DNA of 64,000 bases from Cymbidium sinense (Eukaryota > Streptophyta > Magnoliopsida > Asparagales > Orchidaceae): the NCBI GenBank assembly GCA_021442155.1, contig CM038221.1, forward strand, positions 146,373,601 to 146,437,600, read 5' to 3'. The notes beneath the pieces were generated by a model that worked only from the letters and a program-made list of their open reading frames with translations, searched no databases and was not told the origin of the DNA. A program made the position numbers and the translations under genes. Positions 59,560-64,000 of this stretch are shown here, piece by piece (position 1 is the stretch's first letter; every line of letters starts with the position of its first letter).

Positions 59560-61500
59560 AACAAAATTTTCCAAAAGCACAAATGAACATCTTCCTTCAA
59601 TTCATTTTGATGAATATTTCATTTTCAAATTAAAATGAACAATCATCTTTCCAAAATTCAAAATCAAAATTAAACTTTCAAAAAACTCATATGAACCTTT
59701 CAATTCAATATACCCACACATATTGAATGGAAGTTCATTTCCAAACAAAACTAAATTTTTCAAAAGCACAAGTGAACATCTTCCTTCAATTCATTTTGAT
59801 GAAGATTTCATGAACAATCATCTTTCCAAAAGTCAAAATCAAAATCCAATAAAATAAAACTTTCAAAAAAGCACACATGAACCTTTCCATTCAATACACT
59901 CACACCTATTGAAGGGAAATTTCATTTTAAAATAAAATTAAAACTTTCAAAAGCACATATGAACATCTTCATTTAATATACTCAAATTTATTGAATGAAG
60001 ATTTCATTCCCAACTAAAAATAACATCATTTGGAAATCCCACATATGAATAAGTTGGAATTCCCTCTTTCAAAAAGCAATAATCACACACAAAATGAAAT
60101 TTTCACATTTCAAAATAAGATTGATTTCCATTCCTACATATCCAAATTTGTTGAATGGAAGTCCTCTTTTCAAAAATCAAAAATCAACAATCATAAATAA
60201 AAAATTTTCAAACACATTTAGAACTTCATTTAGCATACTCAAATTTAAGTGAAGTCTCCAAATCCAAAATAAAAAATTTTCTAACACATTTGGAACTTCA
60301 TTTAGCATACTCAAATTTTCTAAGTGAAGTCTCCAAATGCAAAATAAAAAGTTTTCAAACACAGTTGGAACCTCATTTAGCATATTCAAATTTGCTAAGT
60401 GAAGTCTCCAAACCCAAAATCAAAAATTTTTCAAGCAACTTTTTGGAACTTCATCTAACATACTCAAATTTGTTAAGTGAAGTCTCCAAATCCAAAATTA
60501 AAAATTTCTTCAAACAACATTTTGAAACTTCATCTAGCATACTCAAATTTGTTAAGTGAAGTCTCCAAATTCAAAATCAACTTTTTTTCAAATACACTTG
60601 AAAGTTCATTTAACATACTCAAAATTTCTAAGTGAAATCTCCAAATAAAAAATCAAAAAAAAAATTTTAAACACATTTGTAACTTCATTTAGCATACTCA
60701 AATTTATTAAATGAAGTCTCCAAATTCAAAATAAAAAATTTTCAAACATCTTTGGAACTTCATTTAGTATACTCAAATTTGTTAAATGAAGTCTCTAAAT
60801 TCAAAATCAAAAATTTTCAAACATCTTTGGAACTTCATTTAGCATACTCAAATTTTCTAAGTGAAGTCTCCAAAGTCAAAACCAAAAATCTTCAAGCACT
60901 TTTGGAACTTCATTCTTTAGCATACCAAATTTGATAAAGAGAAGTTTCCATTTTCAAAACTAAACTAAATCAAAATTTTGAACACATCTTTTGAAATTTC
61001 ATTTAGCATATTCAAATTTTCTAAGTAAAGTTTCCATTTCACAAAACTAAGTGGACTTCATCTTATACATATTTGCTAAAGTAAAGTCTCCACTTTAAAT
61101 CAAAAAAATAAAATGAAACACATTGTTTTAGCATAAATTTGCTAAGGATCCTACTTTTCAAAAATCAAACATCCCAAAACAAATGAAACACTTAGGATCT
61201 TCTTAGCATACTTAAATTTACTAAGAATACTATTTTCAAAAATCAAATAAAATACACTTGGGTTCTTCATTTAGCATACTTAAATTTGCTAAGTGAGAAT
61301 TTTAATTTTCAAAATCAAACAAAAAATTCACAAAAAAAAAAAAATAATCATTCAAATACTTCACTTAGCATACCCAAATTTGCTAAGTAAAATTTAAAAA
61401 TCATCAATCAATCAATTGACCCTTACTTTAACATACCCAAATTTGTTAAAGGAAAGGGTCCTCAAATCAAAAATCTAAATTCAAACAAACATGAACCTAT
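59560..61500 (+). repeat. Tandem repeats in the leader, unit ~75 bases
   Basis: Core region about 60130-61070 repeats GGAACTTCATTTAGCATACTC-AAATTTGCTAAGTGAAGTCTCC-AAAATCAAAAATTTTCAAACACA every 71-79 bases (near 60222, 60293, 60366, 60445, 60524, 60600, 60680, 60752, 60829, 60904). Looser versions extend to about 61500. At 59560-60000 a related but longer unit appears with TGAACATCTTCCTTCAATTC. The peptide-like open frames within (60177-60934) arise because the repeat lacks stops in one frame; I do not treat them as genes. Confidence 0.8.
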
Positions 61501-61759
61501 GGAAGCATCCTTCTCAAAATATTTGAATCCATCTTTCAACATACCAAAATTTGTTGAAGTTGGGTTCATATTCAAAATTTGTCTTTCAAACAACCTTTTA
61601 AATCTTCTCAAATCTATTTAAACCCCACTTAACACTTCCAAGTTGTTGGATGTGGGTTCCAATTTTCAATTGAAATTCAAAAGAATCAACAAAGATAGAA
61701 ATTTGATCCAAACTCATTTCCTAGAGATGGCAGGCTCGTAAAAATTTATTTTCACTTTC

Positions 61760-64000
61760 CCTCATGGCATGGATTTGGCTTGGACCAAGCCAACTTCCCA
61801 TTGGATCACACGCCTTATCCCGTAGGGGATTTGAGGGAGCGAGATTACATGTGAGGGCACTCCCTCATGATAGTAGGACCGTGCGTGGCCGTCATCTGAT
61901 CATCCATTTGATCGACATCTCCTCTCAAGAGGAAAGTAGGCAATCACCGCCAAGAAGGACAATACCGGGCGCCTCATTTCAGCCTGAGGAGCATCCTCTC
62001 ATATGTACCCTCAAGGCTCCTCTGGATTTTGCCTCCCCTACTTTTGAGGTTTAACTCTCACTCATCCCATCCTACCTACACATAATGTAGGAACAAAAAT
62101 CGATGATGATCATACCACACTAGATTACTGGGAGATGGAGGCAGCTGCTTGTGAGGAGTTATGACTTCACCGCCGGGTTACAACAAACTTTCCATCCTCT
62201 CGTGAGAGGATGCTAGAGGATTCACGCATCACCTCGCCAAGGCATTTAGCCAGAGCAAAGGTCGCCACCGCCTCCATCAATTTTGCACCAGGTAGGTGAA
62301 GCTTATGGATGTTTAGAGTCTAGAGCTCAATTTGATCTGAGATCCATTATCCCCCACAGTATGGGGAAAAATATCCATGAGGAGAGGGCCAGAGAGGCAC
62401 ATACATCTACTCACATTGCCAGTAAGGAGAGGCAGAGGTTTAGTCACCAGTCGGCAGCTTCTACACTTGTTGATTTTCTAGCTCGGCGTGCTACCCACGT
62501 CGATCATATCAATAACATCTTACTTACTGGGACCAATCATCATAGGAGGATAGCTCCTGTTCATAGAGAGTCGGTGGTCCACCACACCGCTACCCCGCAT
62601 CATTATCCATCACCGCCTAAATCATAGGATCTCTAGTTCCATCAAAGGCTTTGAAGGCCATCTCTGAGAAGAAGCACACCCCATTGGGCATCCGGCTACG
62701 GCCGAGGGATCCTACCCCATCTACACCACCTATTATGGTGAGGTTGAGCTCTCCTGCTTGACCTTTTGCCCCAGTGGTGGTGCGGAAGGAGTGGCAATCC
62801 TGAAGCATTGTGGTTATCCCTTTACTAACTCCGCAAGTTCAGCAGAACGTGGAAATGGTTGTAGTTATTTGAGAGATTGCAGATGATAGTCCAACTGCAC
62901 TAAGGATAGTGGAACCTCCTAGTAATGTCACCTCTTTCATACCTAGTGGCAGTTAGGATTATCTCTCATCTAGTGAGTACAGTCATCATAGGATTGACTC
63001 AAGAAGGTCCGGTGCCTCTCTGCACGACAAGTGATCACACCCACAAGATATTTGTGATTGATCGTTCTTTAGATGAGATAGTGGCTCATTATTTCATAGA
63101 AAAGAAGGAGATTCTAGAGTACAATTGATCAGATGTGGAGAAAGTTAGCTTCGATCCCAATGAAGATGACTTGTTAGGAGACTCAATTAGAGTCTATATG
63201 GTTGACCAGAGGATCTCTTCTCAGGGAGTAACATGCCATGGAAGGTGTTGAGGTTGATTAGGAAGACACCGCCCAATCAACCCAACACTTTCGATATCAG
63301 TTGAGCCAGAAAGATGAGCAGATATATAGGATGGCATGGTAGTTAGAGGACTTATTAGTAGCGAGTTGATCTCCAAAATAAGCCCCAAGTCATCCTACTA
63401 CATCCATGCTCAGACGGAAGTTAGTGCATGTCTTGGACCGAGCTAAGACCTTACCTCTCGCTGAGTAAGGTACTACTATCATGTGTAGGAAGGTAGTGGA
63501 AAGTACCTCCATACAAGAAAAAGACATAAAATCCATGGCTGAGCAGCAAGTGAAGGAAGTGTTGGCTCAAGCCCAGGGAGGATTATCGATTCCAAAGGGT
63601 TGACCTACAGGGAATTGATATCCCAAGGGCTTCATATCACCTTTCTTCAAAAGCTTGATGGTAGTGGAAACCCAAGGCATCACATAGCACACTTCAGGGC
63701 CAATTGTTGTAATGCTAGTGGTAGTGACACTTTGCTTTTCCGCCTCTTTGTTAGTAGCCTAGCTGGGATTGCTTTCGATTGGTATGATGAACTTCCTAAT
63801 AGTTCAGTAAAGATATTTGCTGAGTTAGAGCAACTATTCATCAAGAGGTTTGCTAGAGCTTTGTAAAGGGTTACTGTAGGTGATCTTGTTGTAGCTCAAC
63901 AACACCTCGGTGAGTCCACTGGCGATTATATTCTCCATGGCATAACCTCGTATGAAATGCGAGCCAGGTTGTGTGACATGTCGGAATTCTTTTGAAGAAT
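61760..64000 (+). pseudogene. gag remnant (Tat/Ogre type), incomplete at window edge
   Basis: Plus-strand pieces of a Gag protein with intervening stops. An N-terminal region (61764-62054, 62283-62627) is unrecognised apart from position. The gag domain proper is at 63600-63866 and reads YRELISQGLHITFLQ, DGSGNPRHHIAHFRANC, LLFRLFVSSLAGIAFDWY then ELEQLFIKRF. These are the D-G-NP--H---F and L---F--SL-G-A--WY landmarks of plant gypsy Gag. After a stop at 63864 the homology continues as VTVGDLVVAQQHLGEST (about 63872-63920). Gag would form the capsid of the virus-like particle. It is non-functional because of stops. The end lies outside the window. Confidence 0.75.

Larger units (their letters stand above)
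51832..64000 (+). mobile_element. Second giant-LTR Tat/Ogre-type retrotransposon, 5' part
   Basis: 5' LTR (51832-59152), decayed primer-binding site (59153-59170), a long leader packed with tandem repeats (about 59560-61500), and a broken gag (61760 onward) running off the window. Pol would lie to the right. It belongs to the same family as 19425-36036 by LTR similarity. Frames are ruined. Confidence 0.78.

Noticed and set aside
60177..60934. Frames encoding a repeated peptide (LHLAYSNLLSEVSK) on the plus strand, with a counterpart on the minus strand
   Set aside because: The peptide repeat follows directly from the ~75-base DNA repeat, both strands are open, and it lies in a retrotransposon leader.

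Overview
This is a stretch of nuclear DNA from a flowering plant, probably a eudicot; I cannot name the species. The evidence is a plant cell-wall invertase gene with the characteristic 9-base mini-exon, a TTTAGGG (plant-type) interstitial telomere tract, Mutator-like (MULE) transposons, and Ty3/gypsy retrotransposons of the plant Tat/Ogre type. The DNA is AT-rich. One 100-base run of N at 19325-19424 marks an assembly gap. I see no bacterial-type operons, no CRISPR array and no rRNA or tRNA genes.

Region by region. 1-3056 is the right-hand part of a decayed MULE on the minus strand, cut by the window edge. 4902-8659 is a second, complete MULE of the same family, with ~95-base terminal inverted repeats and a perfect 9-base target duplication (TTTTACTTT), but a broken transposase. 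9439-13305 (minus) is the only host gene I can support: a six-exon cell-wall invertase (GH32 beta-fructofuranosidase). It has a TATA box upstream and a poly(A) signal downstream. A single missing base near 11518 breaks its frame between the first and second catalytic residues. 14153-14430 is degenerate telomere-like repeat. 14431-19324 is AT-rich spacer with a short minisatellite, microsatellites and an orphan promoter-like patch at about 17100.

From 19425 onward the window is nested retrotransposon. A decayed Tat/Ogre-type pol (plus strand, 19425-25372) is followed by tandem repeats (25780-27840) and a very long LTR (28178-36036, ~7.9 kb). That LTR is followed by a primer-binding-like site and then abruptly by a minus-strand gypsy reverse transcriptase fragment (36055-37513). 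The fragment's own LTR is present three times in tandem (37560-41200). Dispersed repeats and unassigned DNA fill 41200-44985. 44986-48431 is a complete non-autonomous gypsy element (minus strand, LTRs of 1000-1071 bases, 5-base target duplication AATTG, remnant gag, no pol). 48437-51530 is unassigned repetitive DNA. 51832-59152 is a second copy of the giant LTR (~7.3 kb), inserted into a dispersed repeat. It is followed by a leader full of ~75-base tandem repeats and by a decayed gag that runs off the right edge.

The genes do not form a pathway. The picture is one host sugar-metabolism gene at the edge of a thick block of dead or dying transposons. All transposon reading frames seen are broken by stops or frameshifts. 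The invertase is nearly intact, so its one-base lesion is either a recent inactivation or a sequence error.
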